Below, in pieces: positions 47,673-57,339 of a DNA stretch of 64,000 bases. Origin of the DNA: Marilutibacter penaei (GTDB lineage: Bacteria > Pseudomonadota > Gammaproteobacteria > Xanthomonadales > Xanthomonadaceae). How positions within the stretch are numbered: position 1 is the stretch's first letter; every line of letters starts with the position of its first letter. Location of the stretch: assembly GCF_014145395.1 (NCBI RefSeq), contig NZ_JACHTE010000003.1:1-64000 (forward strand), in the 5' to 3' direction. Below the pieces are notes generated by a model. That model searched no databases. It was not told where the DNA came from and saw only the letters and a program-made list of their open reading frames with translations. Position numbers and translations under genes: made by a program.

Positions 47673-48842
47673 TCAGTACTCGATCCAGGCATCCTGCCAG
47701 TTGCTGCCGACACCCGGGCCGTAGTGCGCCGCGCTGTTGACGTTGCACCAGCCGCCATGCGGGAACGGGCGGCACGCATACAGTTTCCCGTTGCTGGCTT
47801 TCACCACGGTTTCGCCCGGCACGTACTGGCCGATCCCGTCGGGGTAGACGAAATCGTAGTCGCCGGGCGGCGGCGGATCCTGCGGCAGGGTGATGTCGAC
47901 CTGGTGGCGACGGCCCTCGCCGCGCAGGAAGACGCGATTGGCGCTGGGCGACGCCACCGGGGTGATGACGCCGTTCTGCATCACGCCGATACGGACGAGG
48001 CTGGCGCGGGCATTGACCGCGTCGCCCACGTGCTTCGGCCAGCCGGAGGTCGATCCCTGCTGTGTCGTCGAGATCGTCGTGTCGATACGCTCGGCGTCGC
48101 TGCCGTCGGCATTGAACACGCGTACCCCGACCGTGGTGCCGACCGGCAGCGCGGTCTCGGCGACCAGCGCCCCGGCATCCGTCCACTCCGCCGGCGGCGG
48201 TGGGTTGGTGACCCCGCCGAAGCTCACGTCCACGCAGGTATAGAAGGCTTCCGTGGAGTCCGAGCGCTGCCAGGTGTTGTAGACCACGTGGCGACCGGTG
48301 CGCTGCGGCAGCTGGCAGCCGAGGTGGTAGTTGCCGTCGGCCGAAAGCGGCACGTTGCCGATGCGGCAGAACTCCTGCAGGTCGGACCACCTCAGGGTGC
48401 TGTTGGGGTCCCAGCCCTCGCGGGTGACGTAGAAGACCCAGTCGCGCGTGGCATGCGGCGCGGTGCCCTTGAAGTGGAACTCGTAGGGGCCAGGCTGCAC
48501 CGGGGTGGCCTGCCAGTCGTCACGGACGATATCGAGGCCGCGGAAGGTGGGGTTGTTGCCGCTGCACAGCTTGCCGTCGGGCACGACGGCCTGGTGGTTC
48601 CCGTTCGCGTTGGCCTGGTTGATGCTCATCCAGTCGTAGAACAGGTGGGGCCCCGCGACTTCCCAGGCCGCCCGGCAAGCCGGGTCGGAGGGGTTCTCCT
48701 TGTTGCCCTGGGCGCAGGTGTAGATGCGGCTGGACGGCTTGACCATGGTGCCGTGCGCGTGGGCCTCGCCCCACGGCAGGCTGCTGCCCGCCAACAGGCA
48801 GGCCGCCACGGCGGCGAGCCGCAGCGTTGGATACGTCTTCAT
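47673..48842 (-). CDS. AA10 lytic polysaccharide monooxygenase with C-terminal chitin-binding module
   Basis: 389 residues. Signal peptide cut at AHA|H30GTMVKP leaves the N-terminal His of the copper brace. The second His is in the TAPHATRDW segment. The AA10 core (30-215) has GPHLFYDWMSINQANA, YEFHFKGTAPH and VYNTWQRSDSTEAFYTCVDV. A linker domain (~225-325, LPVGTTVGVRVFNADG) resembles GbpA-type extra domains. The last ~55 residues are a CBM5/12-like chitin-binding module (VVKASNGKLYACRPF...NWQDAWIEY). It would cleave crystalline chitin oxidatively outside the cell. It interrupts the usual topA-tsaC neighbourhood. Confidence 0.93.
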   Translation of the reverse strand: MKTYPTLRLAAVAACLLAGSSLPWGEAHAHGTMVKPSSRIYTCAQGNKENPSDPACRAAWEVAGPHLFYDWMSINQANANGNHQAVVPDGKLCSGNNPTFRGLDIVRDDWQATPVQPGPYEFHFKGTAPHATRDWVFYVTREGWDPNSTLRWSDLQEFCRIGNVPLSADGNYHLGCQLPQRTGRHVVYNTWQRSDSTEAFYTCVDVSFGGVTNPPPPAEWTDAGALVAETALPVGTTVGVRVFNADGSDAERIDTTISTTQQGSTSGWPKHVGDAVNARASLVRIGVMQNGVITPVASPSANRVFLRGEGRRHQVDITLPQDPPPPGDYDFVYPDGIGQYVPGETVVKASNGKLYACRPFPHGGWCNVNSAAHYGPGVGSNWQDAWIEY

Positions 48843-49042
48843 GACTCAGATCCTCTATTGGATGTCCTGTCCGGATCCCCCCGTGGCCCGAGGATAGACA
48901 ACGATGTCATCCAGAATCTGTGACATGCGGACCGGAAGGCCGCCCTCGATGCGACCTTTCATCGGAATCGCTTGACGACGCCCTCCTGGCCCGTGTCCGC
49001 TTTGACCTGCATTGGCCGGGTGGTCAAAACCCGGCCATGGCA

Positions 49043-51532
49043 TCAGTCGCCCGGGGTCTTCGCGCGTTTGGCAACCGTCTTCCTGGCGGGCGCCTTCTTC
49101 ACCGCTTTCCCGCTTGCCTTCTTCGCCGCCTTCTTCGCCACCTTTTTCGTGGCCGCCTTCTTGGTCGCCTTCTTTGCGACCTTCTTCACGGCCTTCTTGG
49201 CCGGCGCCGCCTTCTTCGCCGCCTTCTTGGCAAAACGGCCACGCGCCGGCTTGCCGGTTTCCTCGAGCAGCTTCAGCGCCTCATCGAGCGTGAGCGAGGC
49301 AGGCTCACGGTCCTTCGGGATCTTGCCGTTGAGCTTGCCGTCGCTGATGTAGGGACCGAAGCGCCCGTTGAGCACTTGGATGTCGTGGCCGTCCCATTCC
49401 CTGATGATGCGGTTGCGGGCGATCTCCTCCTTCTCCTCGACCAGCGCGACGGCACGCGCGAAATCGATGGTGAAGGGGTCGTCTTCCTTCGTGAGGGAGG
49501 CATAGGTGCTCCCGCGCTTGGCGAACGGGCCGAAGCGGCCGATGCCGACGCTGACCGCCTCGCCGTTGGACTCGCCCAGCATGCGCGGCATCTTGAACAG
49601 CTCCAGCGCCTCCTCCATGGTGATCGAGTAGATGCTCTGCCCCGGCCGCAGCGACGCGAACTTCGGCTTCTCCTCGTCCTCGACCGTGCCCATCTGCACC
49701 AGCGGGCCGTACTTGCCGATGCGCGCGCTGACCTGGCGGCCACTGACGGGATCGTCGCCCAGCACGCGCACGCTGCCCGCATCGATCTTGTCGAGGTTGG
49801 CTTTCTTCTCCTCGACCAGTTCCTTGAACGGGTCCCAGAACTTCTCCATCAGCGGCACCCATTCCTCTTCGCCGCGACTGATGGCGTCCAGTTCGTCTTC
49901 CATCCGCGCAGTGAAGTCGTAGTCGACGTACTGGGTGAAATGCGTCGACAGGAACTTGCTGACCGCGCGGCCGACGTCGGTCGGACGGAAGCGGCGGCTT
50001 TCGAGTTCCACGTACTTGCGGAACAGCAGGGTGGCGATGATCGACGCGTAGGTCGAAGGGCGGCCGATGCCGAACTCCTCCAGCGCCTTCACCAGCGAGG
50101 CTTCCGAATAGCGCGGCGGCGGCTCGGTGAAGTGCTGGTCGGCATGCACGCGTTCGAGCGACACGCGGTCGCCCGGTTTCATCGCCGGGAGCTTGCGGCC
50201 CTCGTCGTCGTCGTCCTTGCCCTTCGCGTCCTTGCCCTCCTCGTACACGGCGAGGAAGCCCGGATCGACCACGGTCGTGCCGGAGACGCGGAAGGCATGC
50301 TCGCTGCCGGCCGCCATGTCGACCGACACGGTGTTCAGGCGGGCCGGGATCATCTGGCAGGCCACGGTGCGCTTCCAGACCAGTTCGTACAGGCGGCGCT
50401 GGTCGTCGTCCAGGAACCGGGCGACCTGCGCCGGGGTGCGCAGGGCAGAGGTGGGCCGGATGGCCTCGTGGGCCTCCTGCGCGTTCTTCGACTTGGTCTG
50501 GTAGGCATTGGGCTTGTCCGGCAGTGCGCCGGTGCCGAAGTCGCGCGCGATCACGTCGCGCAGCTCCGCCAGCGCGTCGGCCGACAGGTTCACCGAGTCG
50601 GTACGCATGTAAGTGATCAGGCCGACCGTGCCCTCCTCGCCGATCGCCACGCCCTCGTACAGCTTCTGCGCGACCTGCATGGTGCGCTTCGTCGTGAAGC
50701 CGAGCTTGCGCGAGGCCTCCTGCTGCAGCGTCGAGGTGGTGAACGGCGGCGCCGGCCGGCGCTTGCGTTCCTTGGAGTTGACGTCGGTGACCTGCAGCAC
50801 GCCGCCGGCATCCTTGACGATGCGCTGGCGCGCCGCCTCGGCGTCCTCGCCGTTGGTCAGGGTGAACTGCTCGAATTTCTGTCCGTCCAGCTTGACCAGG
50901 CGCGCGGTGAAGTCCTGCTTCGGGTGCTTGCACTCGGCTTCGACGGACCAGTACTCGCGTGCCCGGAACGCTTCGATCTCCTCCTCGCGCTCGACGATCA
51001 TCCGCAGCGCGGGCGACTGCACGCGGCCCGCGGACAGCCCGGCCTGCACCTTGCGCCACAGCACCGGCGACAGGTTGAAGCCGACCAGGTAGTCGAGCGC
51101 GCGGCGCGCCTGCTGGGCATCGACCAGCGGCTCGGAGATGTCGCGCGGATGGTTCATCGCCTCCTTGATCGCGCGCGGGGTGATCTCGGTGAACACGACG
51201 CGCTGCAGCGGCTTGTCCTCGATCAGCCCGCGCTCGGCCAGGATCTCCGCGATGTGCCAGCTGATCGCCTCGCCTTCGCGATCCGGGTCGGTGGCCAGGA
51301 ACAGCGCTTCGGCCTTGCGGGCCGCCTTGGCGATCGCGTCGACATGCTTTTCGTTCTTCTCGATCACGTCGTAGCGCATCGAGAAGCCGTTCTCGGGATC
51401 CACCGCGCCCTCCTTGGGCACGAGGTCGCGGACATGGCCGTAGGACGCCAGGACGGTGAAGTCCTTGCCGAGGTACTTGTTGATCGTCTTCGCCTTGGCG
51501 GGCGATTCCACGATGAGGAGGTTCTTGGCCAT
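49043..51532 (-). CDS. topA: DNA topoisomerase I (type IA) with Lys/Ala-rich tail
   Basis: 829 residues from ATG at 51532. The Toprim domain opens with NLLIVESPAKAKTINKYLG and contains DPDREGEAISW. Catalytic Tyr308 is in GLITYMRTDSV. The C-terminal third has TopoI repeats (IGKYGPLVQMG, IGRFGPFAKRG, NGRFGPYISDG) and no four-Cys zinc fingers, unlike E. coli TopA. The last ~65 residues are a basic AKKAAKK-type tail resembling histone H1, probably DNA binding. It relaxes negative supercoils. Genes dprA and smg lie upstream in the same direction. Confidence 0.97.
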   Translation of the reverse strand: MAKNLLIVESPAKAKTINKYLGKDFTVLASYGHVRDLVPKEGAVDPENGFSMRYDVIEKNEKHVDAIAKAARKAEALFLATDPDREGEAISWHIAEILAERGLIEDKPLQRVVFTEITPRAIKEAMNHPRDISEPLVDAQQARRALDYLVGFNLSPVLWRKVQAGLSAGRVQSPALRMIVEREEEIEAFRAREYWSVEAECKHPKQDFTARLVKLDGQKFEQFTLTNGEDAEAARQRIVKDAGGVLQVTDVNSKERKRRPAPPFTTSTLQQEASRKLGFTTKRTMQVAQKLYEGVAIGEEGTVGLITYMRTDSVNLSADALAELRDVIARDFGTGALPDKPNAYQTKSKNAQEAHEAIRPTSALRTPAQVARFLDDDQRRLYELVWKRTVACQMIPARLNTVSVDMAAGSEHAFRVSGTTVVDPGFLAVYEEGKDAKGKDDDDEGRKLPAMKPGDRVSLERVHADQHFTEPPPRYSEASLVKALEEFGIGRPSTYASIIATLLFRKYVELESRRFRPTDVGRAVSKFLSTHFTQYVDYDFTARMEDELDAISRGEEEWVPLMEKFWDPFKELVEEKKANLDKIDAGSVRVLGDDPVSGRQVSARIGKYGPLVQMGTVEDEEKPKFASLRPGQSIYSITMEEALELFKMPRMLGESNGEAVSVGIGRFGPFAKRGSTYASLTKEDDPFTIDFARAVALVEEKEEIARNRIIREWDGHDIQVLNGRFGPYISDGKLNGKIPKDREPASLTLDEALKLLEETGKPARGRFAKKAAKKAAPAKKAVKKVAKKATKKAATKKVAKKAAKKASGKAVKKAPARKTVAKRAKTPGD

Positions 51533-51619
51533 GCGGGGCTCCACGGGGCGGCGTCGTGCCCCGCATCTGTATACAGCAAAGAAGGCGACGCCCGCGGCAA
51601 GGGCGCGGGCGTCCGGGGG

Positions 51620-51664
51620 GATTCCTTATATATAGTGGAATCACGGCGGCCGGCCAGCTGTCAA
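51620..51664 (-). promoter_or_regulatory. AT-rich dyad and promoter-like boxes before topA
   Basis: On the minus strand TTGACA (51659-51664) is followed after 24 bases by TATATA (51629-51634). The AT-rich core lies inside an inverted repeat (GATTCC 51620-51625, GGAATC 51637-51642). Spacing is too long for a normal sigma-70 promoter, so the boxes may be coincidental. The ten-base palindrome CTGTATACAG at 51567-51576 lies between here and the start codon. Confidence 0.35.
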
Positions 51665-51684
51665 GCCGGACCGGCCCCGCGGGT

Positions 51685-52617
51685 TCAGTTACCGCCCATC
51701 ACGGCCATCGCGCCGATCAGCATCATCAGGCCGACATAGCCGAGCACCAGCAGTCCGCCGATCACCAGGATGACCGTGGCGACGGTGCCCAGTCGCGGAT
51801 CCTGGCGCTCGGGATGGGCGGTGAAGGCCCACTGGTCCACGACGAGCGTGCTGCACATCATGTCGTGCAGGGCGCGCTTGCGCTCGGTGAAGCCCGCCAT
51901 GATGTAGCCGATGCACAGCAGCAGCGAGCTGACGATGGCGGCGAAGAACCGGCCAATGCCCCGGGCAAAGGAAATGCGCTGGCCGGCGTCGTCGGTCACC
52001 TTGATGCCGATCGCCATCTTGCCCAGCGTCGCCTGCTTGGCCGATGCGTGGAAGGCGGCGTAGTAGATCGCCTGGAGCACCAGCGGGATGGCAATCATCC
52101 CGACCAGCATGCCGACCATGCCTCCCGCCATGATGGCGCCCGCGTCGCCGGTGGCCATCGCGCCGGCGCCCACGCCGAAGAACATCGCCATCACCACCAT
52201 CTGGACCACCCAGGTCACCATGCCGATCACGAAGTAGTCGATCATGTAGGCGGCTGCGCGCTTCCAGAAGCCGGCGTAGACCACCGCGCCGCCGGCCACG
52301 TGGCCGCTGAGGTCGGCCAACTGTGCGCTGGGCGGTGCATAGGGCGAATCCAGGCCGGCGGAGGGCGTGGCCGCACCACGCGCCGGCACCGTTTCGTACG
52401 GATTGACGCCGTCGGCAAGCGTGCGCGCGGTTGCGTCGGGAGAGGCGGGCAGGACCTCGCCCATCACCGTCCGCCACGGCTGCCACTGGTCCATGCCTTC
52501 CCGCCAGACCAGCGTGTCCGGCTGGAGCCGCGCCTCCGCATGCAGGGCGGCCATGTCCGACGCAGGCACCGGCCCCTGGCGGTTCCGGGCGTCGTCGCTG
52601 TAGTACCACTGCGTCAT
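51685..52617 (-). CDS. GYF_2 and RDD domain membrane protein
   Basis: 310 residues. The N-terminal GYF_2 domain (~1-50) starts QWYYSDDARNRQGPV and has the LVWREGMDQWQPW end. After a ~60-residue linker comes an RDD domain (YAGFWKRAAAYMIDYFVIGM; R-D-D-type residues), with membrane segments and GKMAIGIKVTDDAGQRISF. A last hydrophobic segment is at the C-terminus. Function unknown. The ATG at 52617 has AAGGA seven bases upstream; ATG 52623 overlaps the upstream stop (ATGA). Coupled to the GYF_2/pilin-like gene. Confidence 0.8.
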   Translation of the reverse strand: MTQWYYSDDARNRQGPVPASDMAALHAEARLQPDTLVWREGMDQWQPWRTVMGEVLPASPDATARTLADGVNPYETVPARGAATPSAGLDSPYAPPSAQLADLSGHVAGGAVVYAGFWKRAAAYMIDYFVIGMVTWVVQMVVMAMFFGVGAGAMATGDAGAIMAGGMVGMLVGMIAIPLVLQAIYYAAFHASAKQATLGKMAIGIKVTDDAGQRISFARGIGRFFAAIVSSLLLCIGYIMAGFTERKRALHDMMCSTLVVDQWAFTAHPERQDPRLGTVATVILVIGGLLVLGYVGLMMLIGAMAVMGGN

Positions 52618-52619
52618 CG

Positions 52620-53366
52620 TCATTCCTTGTGCTTCGAGAAGTTGTCGTCGGGCGGGACGGCGAGGTGGCCGCCGCGACACTGCGCCGGCCGGTACTTGTC
52701 CGGCAGGCTGCCCCCGGCGCATTCCCATTCGTTGCGTGCCTCGGGCAGCAGGCGGAGCTGCAGCGTCTCGCCTGCCAGGTCGCCGTCTTCCCCATCGGCG
52801 GGCGCGCCGAACACGAGTTCGATCACGCAGGTGTCCTTGCGCGTACCGTCGAGCTCGATCCCGGCCACCTGGGCACCGCGGTAGGGCTCGAGATCACCGA
52901 AGCCCGGGGTGGCGGCGTCGGGACAGGCGCCCTGGTCCTGCCAGTGCTCCACCACCATCACCTTCAGCGGCGTGACGGTGCTGAGCGCCTCCGCGACATG
53001 CGCCCGATGCACGTAGTCCTGGTACGCCGGCAGCGCCACCGCGGCGATGATGGCGAGGATCGGCACCAGGAACAGCGCGGCGCAGGCCGCGACGATCGCG
53101 GTGATCGCACAGCCCGACAGCTTCTTCGGCGGCGGGGCCGCGGGCGACGTCGGAAGCGCGGTGCCAGGCAGCGGGGGTGGGACCGTCCGGGCGGGCAGGC
53201 CCAGTTCAATGGCGAACTCCGCCAGCGGACGCCAGCCCGGCATCCCGTCCCGCCACGCGAGGGTGCTGCCATCCACCTCGCCGCGGGCCCATGCCTCGCG
53301 CAGGGCGTCGACGTCGAGCGGGCCGCTGCGTCCCCGCGACGGATCGTGTGTGTACCACTGGATCAT
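52620..53366 (-). CDS. GYF_2 domain protein with pilin-like C-terminal region
   Basis: 248 residues. GYF_2 domain at ~1-55 (IQWYTHDPSRGRSGPL, LAWRDGMPGWRPL). A Pro-rich linker leads to a hydrophobic helix (AALFLVPILAIIAAVALPAY). It runs into ALPAYQDYVHRAHVAEAL, which closely resembles the helix end of type IV pilins. The prepilin-peptidase site and the Glu5 motif (FTLIE) are absent, so normal pilus assembly is unlikely. Several Cys follow in the C-terminal domain. Overlaps the RDD gene. No named family recognised beyond the domains. Confidence 0.75.
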   Translation of the reverse strand: MIQWYTHDPSRGRSGPLDVDALREAWARGEVDGSTLAWRDGMPGWRPLAEFAIELGLPARTVPPPLPGTALPTSPAAPPPKKLSGCAITAIVAACAALFLVPILAIIAAVALPAYQDYVHRAHVAEALSTVTPLKVMVVEHWQDQGACPDAATPGFGDLEPYRGAQVAGIELDGTRKDTCVIELVFGAPADGEDGDLAGETLQLRLLPEARNEWECAGGSLPDKYRPAQCRGGHLAVPPDDNFSKHKE

Positions 53367-53504
53367 GCGTCTCCCCTGTCCTTGCGGTGCCGACGCACGT
53401 TCCCCAGACGACGGCCGTTTTTGAAGGCGGACCCTCGGCCCGCCGGACCCCTATTTAACGATCTGGCTCACGCGACGCAAGCGCCGGGACCGGCCGCCGC
53501 GGGG

Positions 53505-53993
53505 TCAATGCACCGGTTCGGGCTCGTCGGCGAAGATCTGCGTTTCCATCCAGGCGTAAGCCGCCTCGGCACCCGGCTGGTTGAACAACACCATCAGGAC
53601 CACCCACTTGAGGTCGTCCAGGTCGAGGTCGTCCTGCTCCAGTGCCATCGCGCGGTCAATCACCAGCTCGCGCTGCCCGGCATCGAGCACGCCATGCTGT
53701 TCGAGGAACAGCAGGAAGCCGCGGCACTCGGCATCCAGCCGGTCCAGTTCCGGCGCGGCGTAGACGCGGGTGGGCAGGCTGGCGCGGGCGACCGGGGTGT
53801 CGGGGCGCTGGCGGGCGAGGGCGTCCAGCCACTCGAAGGCCTTGTTGATTTCCGCGGGGCTGAAGCCCGCCTGGCCAAGTTCCTCGATCAGCGGACCGCC
53901 GGTGAGGGAGGCCGTGTCGCGGACAAGATCCGTCTCCTGGGTGAAGTAATGCTCGAACAGGTACAGCAGGACGTCCAGGATGCTCTCTTTCAT
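53505..53993 (-). CDS. smg: Smg/DUF494 family protein
   Basis: 162 residues, the usual length. It starts [17 protein letters not shown] and contains [23 protein letters not shown] and the ending [20 protein letters not shown], all typical of Smg. Function is unknown; in gammaproteobacteria the gene sits between dprA and topA, as here. Confidence 0.95.
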   Translation of the reverse strand: MKESILDVLLYLFEHYFTQETDLVRDTASLTGGPLIEELGQAGFSPAEINKAFEWLDALARQRPDTPVARASLPTRVYAAPELDRLDAECRGFLLFLEQHGVLDAGQRELVIDRAMALEQDDLDLDDLKWVVLMVLFNQPGAEAAYAWMETQIFADEPEPVH

Positions 53994-54082
53994 TTCCCTC
54001 GGCCTGCGCCGCGTGCGGCGCCGTGGGTCAGGAGGACCCGCCCGGCGGTGGCCTGCCTGGCGGGGGTTCCGACCGTGTCCGT

Positions 54083-55258
54083 TCAGTGGCGGCGGGAGTA
54101 GCGGCCATGCCGAGACGTCACGTGTCCATCTAGCTCCATGTGCAGCAGCATGGAGGACACTTGGGCAGCCGTCAATCCGCTGCGCTCGACCAGTTGATCC
54201 ATATCACTGGGGTCATGGCCGAGGGCTTGCCACAAGTTGTTGTGGTCCGGGCTGTCGCGCGGTAGCGCGAGATCCACGCTTGGCGGGGCCGTGCCCGGGC
54301 TGGGCGCTGGCCGGAGGGCGTGGGTCCGGCCCTCCGATGTGGGGCCGGCCAGGCGGGCTTGCAAGTCCCCGGCCAGGCGTTCGGCGAGTGGGGCGAGCGT
54401 TTCGATGATGTCCCCGGCGTCACGGACCAGGGTGGCGCCCTCGCGGATCAGCCGGTGGCAGCCGCGCGCCATGGGGTTGCCCAGGGCGCCGGGCAGCGCG
54501 AAGACCTCGCGACCCGCCTCGGCGGCGAGCCGTGCAGTGATCAGCGCGCCGGAGCGCTCGGCTGCCTCCACCACGAGGGTGCCCAGCGACAGCCCGGCCA
54601 GCAGGCGGTTGCGCCGGGGAAAATGGCTTCGATGGGGCGCGGTACCGGGCAGGTGCTCGCTGACCAGCACCCCCCGGTCCGGGGTGGCGGCAAGGATGCG
54701 GGCGTGCAGGGCGGCGTTGCGTCGCGGGTAGGCGATGTCCGGACCGGTGCCGACCACGGCGGCGGTCAGGCCGCCGGCATCGAGGCATGCCGCGTGTGCG
54801 GCCGCGTCCACCCCGGCCGCGAGTCCGCTTGCCACGGCCCAGCCGCGCAGGGCCAGGGCGCGGGCGAAGGCGGCGGCGTGGTCGAGACCCCCCGGAGTCG
54901 CCTGGCGGCTTCCCACGATCGCAATGGAGGGGTGCCACAGCCGGGTGGGCTCGCCGGCCACGAACAGGGCCAGCGGCGGTTGCGTGAGCTGGCGCAGCAG
55001 CGGCGGATAGTCCGGGTCGTGCCAGCCGAGCAGGCGGTGGCCCGGCCGGTCGAGCCAGGCCCGCGTGGCGGGGTCGGCTGGCGTGTCGGCCCTCAAGGCC
55101 ATGATGGCCTCGGTGGGCAGGCCGCATGCGCGCCAGGTGGCCGCGCCCGCCAGCAGGGCGGCAGACGGGCTGCCGGCCTCCTCGAGCATCCGGAGTCGCG
55201 CGGCCAGCGGGCCGCGGCATGCGATCAGGCGCAGCAGCGCCCGGGTGTCCTCATCCAT
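54083..55258 (-). CDS. dprA: DNA-processing protein DprA
   Basis: 391 residues from ATG at 55258 (AGGAG ten bases upstream). An N-terminal helical region is followed by the Rossmann-type core: [59 protein letters not shown] and [16 protein letters not shown]-terminal winged-helix ([26 protein letters not shown]) is present. It protects incoming single-stranded DNA and loads RecA during transformation. Confidence 0.95.
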   Translation of the reverse strand: MDEDTRALLRLIACRGPLAARLRMLEEAGSPSAALLAGAATWRACGLPTEAIMALRADTPADPATRAWLDRPGHRLLGWHDPDYPPLLRQLTQPPLALFVAGEPTRLWHPSIAIVGSRQATPGGLDHAAAFARALALRGWAVASGLAAGVDAAAHAACLDAGGLTAAVVGTGPDIAYPRRNAALHARILAATPDRGVLVSEHLPGTAPHRSHFPRRNRLLAGLSLGTLVVEAAERSGALITARLAAEAGREVFALPGALGNPMARGCHRLIREGATLVRDAGDIIETLAPLAERLAGDLQARLAGPTSEGRTHALRPAPSPGTAPPSVDLALPRDSPDHNNLWQALGHDPSDMDQLVERSGLTAAQVSSMLLHMELDGHVTSRHGRYSRRH

Positions 55259-55299
55259 GCGGGGTCGCTCCTGTAGAGCGGCCAGCGTGGCACGCGAAC

Positions 55300-55323
55300 G
55301 AAAACGGCGCCCTCGGGCGCCGT
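55300..55323 (-). terminator. Terminator of the LysM gene
   Basis: A nine-bp stem ACGGCGCCC / GGGCGCCGT with a two-base loop is followed on the minus strand by TTTCGTTC. It lies between the LysM and dprA genes. Confidence 0.75.
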
Positions 55324-55355
55324 CTCGCAAACGTGTAGGAAAAATCCGAGCCGGC

Positions 55356-56513
55356 TCAGGACTCCGCGTCCGGGTGCTTGAGCTCCTGGCCGACCTGCAC
55401 CGGGCGGATGCCGTCCATGACCAGGCCGTAGCTGACCCGGTCGAAGGTGCGGAACACCATGATGTGCCCGGCGAACTCGTCCGGCAGCCGCACTTCGGAG
55501 CCGCGTCCGACGGTGTCCTCGCTGCGGTCGGCGCCGACCATCACGCGGTCCGGCGTCAGGCTGCCGACGCGCCAGCTGGAGAACACGGTGCCGTTGTCGA
55601 CGCCGTCCAGGCGGCCGACCGAAAGGGCCACCACGTCGCGCGGGCCGCCGCTGATGACGCTGTCGGCCACCGCGAGCACCTTGGCCTGGCCGTAGGCCAT
55701 CTGCTGCGCCGGCGGATGCGGGATGAACTGCAGGTCGTAGGGCTGCGGCTCCACCGGGATCAGGCGGTCGCCAACGCGCACTTCGCGGCCGGGCTCGTCG
55801 ATCAGCAGGGTGCTGACGTCGGACTGGCCGCTCGGGCCCCGCGTGATCGTGCCGACGGTATGCTGCATCAGCTCGAAGCCGAGGAAGTCGCCGCCACCCG
55901 GGGGCAGGGCATGGTTCCACATCGTCTCCACGCCGGCGATGCCACGGCCGCGGAAGTCGAGGTCGCGCGGACGGCGGTTGCCGATTTCGCAGCAGCGCTC
56001 CGGGTCCAGCGTGGTGTATTCGGCGGTCGGGCGGACGATCGCGTAGCGGGTGCCGGCCGGGGCCGACTCCACGCCCTTGACGTAAGCCACCTGGCCGTCG
56101 GCGCCGCGCAGCCGGTCCTCTTCCAGGCCCACCACGTAGGGCAGCTCCTCGAAGCTGTCGACGACACGCAGGTTCTTGAGGAAGGGCTCGATCTCGGCCA
56201 GCGGAATGGCATTGATCGGGGCCTCCTCTCGTGGGCCCGGGTCGACCGCGACGCGGTTGAGGTAGGCCAGCGAGATGACGTCGCCGGGATAGATCAGGTG
56301 CGGGTTCGCGATCTGCGGATTGGCCTGCCAGATTTCAGGCCACAGCCAGGGCTTCTGCAGGAACCTGCCGGCGATGTCCCACAGGGTATCGCCGCGCTTG
56401 ACCACATAGGTGTCGGGATGATCGCCGCGCATCTCGGCCGCGAGGCCATACGTGGCAACGGTGAACAACGCCGCGGCAACTACCGCACGGATCGGTTTAA
56501 ACATGGCATCCAT
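55356..56513 (-). CDS. LysM domain exported protein
   Basis: 385 residues from 56513; ATG 56504 (MFKPIRAVV) is equally plausible. Signal peptide (RAVVAAALFTVATYGLA) then a LysM domain at ~33-85 (TYVVKRGDTLWDIAGRFL, NPHLIYPGDVISL). The remaining ~300 residues match the uncharacterised envelope LysM proteins encoded next to dprA in gammaproteobacteria. It should bind peptidoglycan. Divergent from def-fmt. Confidence 0.88.
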   Translation of the reverse strand: MDAMFKPIRAVVAAALFTVATYGLAAEMRGDHPDTYVVKRGDTLWDIAGRFLQKPWLWPEIWQANPQIANPHLIYPGDVISLAYLNRVAVDPGPREEAPINAIPLAEIEPFLKNLRVVDSFEELPYVVGLEEDRLRGADGQVAYVKGVESAPAGTRYAIVRPTAEYTTLDPERCCEIGNRRPRDLDFRGRGIAGVETMWNHALPPGGGDFLGFELMQHTVGTITRGPSGQSDVSTLLIDEPGREVRVGDRLIPVEPQPYDLQFIPHPPAQQMAYGQAKVLAVADSVISGGPRDVVALSVGRLDGVDNGTVFSSWRVGSLTPDRVMVGADRSEDTVGRGSEVRLPDEFAGHIMVFRTFDRVSYGLVMDGIRPVQVGQELKHPDAES

Positions 56514-56572
56514 CTACCTGATTCCCCTTGCAGCTTTCCCCTGAGCACGCCGTTGCGGCGGGGGCCCACGGC

Positions 56573-56603
56573 ACTATAGCCCAGATGACGCAAGCCGTTG
56601 CAA
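56573..56603 (-). promoter_or_regulatory. Putative promoter of the LysM gene
   Basis: On the minus strand TTGCAA (56598-56603) and TATAGT (56573-56578) are 19 bases apart, 60 bases before the start codon. Confidence 0.4.
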
Positions 56604-56680
56604 GCCCGGGAGCCGCATTATCGGCGTTACAATACGGCTCCTGCTTGCGTCCTGTGACCGGCGCCCCCATTTCGACTGCC

Positions 56681-57196
56681 ATGGCCCTGCTCCCCATTCT
56701 CGAATTTCCCGATGCGCGCCTGCGCACCGTCGCCGAGGCGGTGGAGGCGGGCGAGATCGGCACGCCCGGATTCCAGACGCTGATCGACGACATGTTCGAG
56801 ACCATGTACGACGCGCCCGGCATCGGCCTGGCGGCCAGCCAGGTGGACGTGCACAAGCGGTTCATGGTGATCGACGTCAGCGAGGACCGCGAGCAGCCCT
56901 ACGTCTTCATCAACCCCGAGATCTCCGCCCGCGACGGTGAGCAGGTGTACCAGGAAGGCTGCCTGTCGGTGCCCGGCATCTTCGCCGACGTGACCCGGGC
57001 CGACCGGATCACCGTCGAATACCTCGACCGCGAAGGCGTGAAGCAGGTGCTGGACGCCGATGGCCTGCTGGCGGTCTGCATCCAGCACGAGATGGACCAC
57101 CTGCTCGGCAAGCTGTTCGTCGACTATCTCTCGCCCCTCAAGCGCGAAATGGTCCGCAAGAAGCTCGCCAAGCAGCGCCGGATGGCCGCGGCCTGA
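56681..57196 (+). CDS. def: Peptide deformylase
   Basis: 171 residues. The three defining motifs are present: [16 protein letters not shown] with metal ligand Cys94, and QHEMDHLLG with ligands His136 and His140 and catalytic Glu137. It removes the formyl group from nascent proteins. The ATG at 56681 gives the usual length; TACAAT at 56628-56633 may be its -10 box. Upstream of fmt. Confidence 0.97.
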   Translation: MALLPILEFPDARLRTVAEAVEAGEIGTPGFQTLIDDMFETMYDAPGIGLAASQVDVHKRFMVIDVSEDREQPYVFINPEISARDGEQVYQEGCLSVPGIFADVTRADRITVEYLDREGVKQVLDADGLLAVCIQHEMDHLLGKLFVDYLSPLKREMVRKKLAKQRRMAAA

Positions 57197-57339
57197 GCGG
57201 CCCCGCCGCGGAGGCATGGTGGCGGGCCCCCTGCCGCGACGCAGGGCGCATGACCGTCCCTGCACCTGGCCCGCCGTCGCTTGCCGTGCGGCCGCCGGTC
57301 CGAGGCCCCGCCTTTCCCGCCCCGTTCTGATCCCCGTCC

